Positions 62,274-64,000 of a stretch of DNA of 64,000 nt are shown here, one piece after another; positions within the stretch are counted from its first letter, which is position 1; every line of letters starts with the position of its first letter. The position numbers were made by a program, and so were the translations under genes. The stretch comes from Macrococcoides goetzii (lineage in GTDB: Bacteria; Bacillota; Bacilli; Staphylococcales; Staphylococcaceae), in the NCBI RefSeq assembly GCF_002742385.2, contig NZ_MJBI02000003.1:62001-126000 (forward strand), given 5' to 3'. The notes below the pieces were generated by a model, which did no database searches, had not been told where the DNA came from, and saw nothing but the letters and a program-made list of their open reading frames with translations.

Positions 62274-63395
62274 ATGATTCCTGAACTTTTACACGTAGGT
62301 TTGTTGTTACTTATGCTTTTTATCGGTGGATATATCGGTCATAAATTAAATATTCCTGATGTAATCATCTTCTTAGCAATTGGATTAGTATTGAGTTTCT
62401 TTATCAAACCTTCTGAAGTGATGTCTTTCGCTGCAGAACTCGGTATTGTCCTAATGTTCTTTATGCTTGGAATGGAATTCCCCTTCCATCAGTTAAAACG
62501 TATGGCATTAGATGTTTATAAACCAGGACTTCTTGATTTATTATTATCTTTTGGTATTACACTGATTATTTGCTTATTGCTAAAGTTTGATTTGCCACAA
62601 TCATTACTTATTGGAGCGGTAGTATATGCAACAAGCTCATCAATCACCGTGAAATTGCTGGAGAAAAGTAAGCGTATGGTTAAACGTGACTCAGACTATC
62701 TGCTTGGATTACTCATCTTTGAGGACATTATTTCTCCAATACTAGTAGTCGTTGTTGCAAGCATTTATCTTAAAGGTAACGTCTCCATAACAGAACTTGG
62801 TATAACCGGATTAGAAATCATTCTCCTTATTGCAGGTGCATTGATTATCGGCAAGTTCATCTTCAGCAAAGCAGAAGACTTTATTAAACAATATATCGAT
62901 GAAGATTTCTTTGTATTATTTATCGTCGGAGTGGGCATACTTTACGGTGGAATTGCTGTTGTTATGAACCTCTCAGAAGTATTTGGCGCATTCCTAGCTG
63001 GTATCATGCTTGCAGAATCTAAACAAGCACATATTTTACAAAATATGGTGCGTAATTTACGTGATTTGCTCATGCCTATCTTCTTTATTCAATTCGGCAT
63101 GAATATCGATATCACTCAAATAACGATGTTACCAATATTACTTATCATCCTACTTTGGTCTGTTATCTCAAAAGTTGCGACTGGATATATTGGAGGTAGA
63201 CAATATGGTTTAACTCGACTCGAGTCATGGCGTGCAGGTTTCTCTTTTACACAACGTGGTGAGTTCTCCATCATTGTTGCCTCAATAGGTGCTGAACAAA
63301 TTCAGACATTCAGTGGAATATTCATTTTATGTTCTGCAGTCATCGGTGTAATACTATTTCAATTATCACCAAATCTCGCAAAAAAATTAAAATAA
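62274..63395 (+). CDS. CPA2-family K+/H+ antiporter membrane subunit, KhtU-like
   Basis: 373 residues, about twelve transmembrane helices and no C-terminal nucleotide-binding domain, consistent with a separate regulatory subunit upstream. Conserved CPA2 text: LNIPDVIIFLAIGLVLSFF near 26, ELGIVLMFFMLGMEF near 58, YATSSSITVKLLEK near 122, and GAFLAGIMLAESKQA near 238. Exports K+ in exchange for H+ by homology. Start has only a weak ribosome site, suggesting coupling. Confidence 0.88.
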   Translation: MIPELLHVGLLLLMLFIGGYIGHKLNIPDVIIFLAIGLVLSFFIKPSEVMSFAAELGIVLMFFMLGMEFPFHQLKRMALDVYKPGLLDLLLSFGITLIICLLLKFDLPQSLLIGAVVYATSSSITVKLLEKSKRMVKRDSDYLLGLLIFEDIISPILVVVVASIYLKGNVSITELGITGLEIILLIAGALIIGKFIFSKAEDFIKQYIDEDFFVLFIVGVGILYGGIAVVMNLSEVFGAFLAGIMLAESKQAHILQNMVRNLRDLLMPIFFIQFGMNIDITQITMLPILLIILLWSVISKVATGYIGGRQYGLTRLESWRAGFSFTQRGEFSIIVASIGAEQIQTFSGIFILCSAVIGVILFQLSPNLAKKLK

Positions 63396-63441
63396 AAGCC
63401 CGAAAGATGCAGTATTATTAATTTGCATCTTCCGGGTTTAT
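63395..63441. terminator. Bidirectional terminator, antiporter / esterase
   Basis: 16-bp stem with one mismatch (AAGCCCGAAAGATGCA) and a 13-nt loop between convergent genes. Confidence 0.82.
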
Positions 63442-63446
63442 TTATT

Positions 63447-64000
63447 TTATAGTGATTGATACCACTTTGCAGCATGCTGAACCTCTTCTTGTGTTAAAGA
63501 ATGTCCTGATTGATGCCAGAAAATCTCAACTTCTGCACCGGCTTCTGTTAACGCTTGTGCAAGTTCTTCAGTTTCTTGTCTCGGTGATATCGGATCATTT
63601 ACTCCAGCACCGATAAATACTTTCTTGCCTGTTAAATCAGGTAATTCAATATTACGAAGTGGTACCATCGGGTGGAATAGAATTGCTGCATGTAATGCAT
63701 CTTTATCATGATACATTAAACTTGCTGCAATATTTGCACCATTAGAGTATCCTACTGCTACAACCTTTTCACGGTTTAAATCATTCTCCTGAGCAGCCGT
63801 TGTAATAAAATCATTAAGTTCGTGTGTACGTTTCACTAAATCCTCTTCATCGAATACACCTTCAGCGATTCTGCGAAAGAAACGCGGCATACCATGCTCA
63901 CTTACATTCCCTCTTACACTTAATACATTTGCATCGTTATCAATTAAACCACTAAGTGGTAACATATCTTGTTCATTACCACCCGTTCCATGTAGTAATA
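63447..64000 (-). CDS. Carboxylesterase/phospholipase-like hydrolase (5' end beyond right edge)
   Basis: Alpha/beta hydrolase of the phospholipase/carboxylesterase type, resembling MhqD/YodD. About 184 residues are visible. The frame stays open to the edge and reads LLHGTGGNEQD before the first internal Met at 63965, so that Met is not the true start. Nucleophile Ser in VAVGYSNGANIAAS, acid in GAGVNDPISP, and His in WHQSGHSLTQEE. In B. subtilis such enzymes respond to quinones; no regulator is visible here. Confidence 0.88.
   Translation of the reverse strand, partial: LLHGTGGNEQDMLPLSGLIDNDANVLSVRGNVSEHGMPRFFRRIAEGVFDEEDLVKRTHELNDFITTAAQENDLNREKVVAVGYSNGANIAASLMYHDKDALHAAILFHPMVPLRNIELPDLTGKKVFIGAGVNDPISPRQETEELAQALTEAGAEVEIFWHQSGHSLTQEEVQHAAKWYQSL

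Overview
This window reads as a chromosomal core region of a low-GC Gram-positive of the family Staphylococcaceae. Gene order (rnr-est-secG-eno-gpmI-tpiA-pgk-gapA-cggR, then clpP, whiA-yvcK-rapZ-trxB, lgt-hprK-uvrA-uvrB-csbA, prfB-secA-hpf-comFC-comFA, tagO and a gdpS-like gene, pepT, murB, nrdF-nrdE-nrdI) is the staphylococcal arrangement as I recall it. A c-type cytochrome lipoprotein next to prfB and a pair of alkaline phosphatases between clpP and whiA are not what I recall for Staphylococcus aureus, so a close relative such as Macrococcus is my best guess. This is an inference; no search was run.

Layout. 1-10.9 kb, minus strand: RNA decay (rnr, cut by the left edge), an esterase, SecG, and the lower-glycolysis operon headed by its repressor CggR with a promoter and palindromic operator. 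10.9-12.1 kb: a glutaredoxin-like protein and divergent clpP with a CtsR box. 12.1-16.0 kb, plus strand: two secreted alkaline phosphatases flanking a lipoprotein, each phosphatase preceded by Pho-box-like hexamers in 11-bp phase. 16-28.6 kb, minus strand: cell-division regulator WhiA, YvcK, RapZ, TrxB, a TPR protein, an acyltransferase, Lgt, HprK, and LexA-controlled UvrBA. 28.7-32.5 kb: csbA, an HD phosphohydrolase, a thioredoxin-like membrane protein, two wall hydrolases each behind a WalR-type site, and cytochrome c. 32.6-39.9 kb: prfB (with the classical +1 frameshift), secA, hpf, competence genes comFC/comFA, and degV.

40-52 kb: yigZ, tagO, an LCP wall-polymer ligase, YitT, a GGDEF protein with an altered motif, a split ThrE-type exporter, pepT, a diverged glycerate-kinase-like protein, a bacilliredoxin-like protein, small membrane and lipoprotein genes, grpB-like, murB, and a YtkA-like lipoprotein. 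52.6-56.4 kb: class Ib ribonucleotide reductase under three NrdR-like boxes. 56.6-64 kb: queF, two tandem POT peptide transporters, a DUF5996 protein, a KhtTU-type K+/H+ antiporter pair, and an esterase cut by the right edge.

The genes serve central metabolism, envelope building, secretion, DNA precursor supply and repair. No tRNA, rRNA, CRISPR array, insertion sequence, prophage or attachment site was seen. I did not find an obviously undescribed multi-gene system. The most interesting parts are the Pho cassette, the wall-hydrolase promoters, the degenerate GGDEF and glycerate-kinase homologues, and several unexplained inverted repeats. Stretches of about 300 bases or more without a gene are 12024-12323 (terminator, long hairpin, Pho boxes), 30678-31046 (WalR repeats and palindromes, then A/T-rich DNA) and 56159-56615 (nrd promoter with NrdR boxes, queF promoter).
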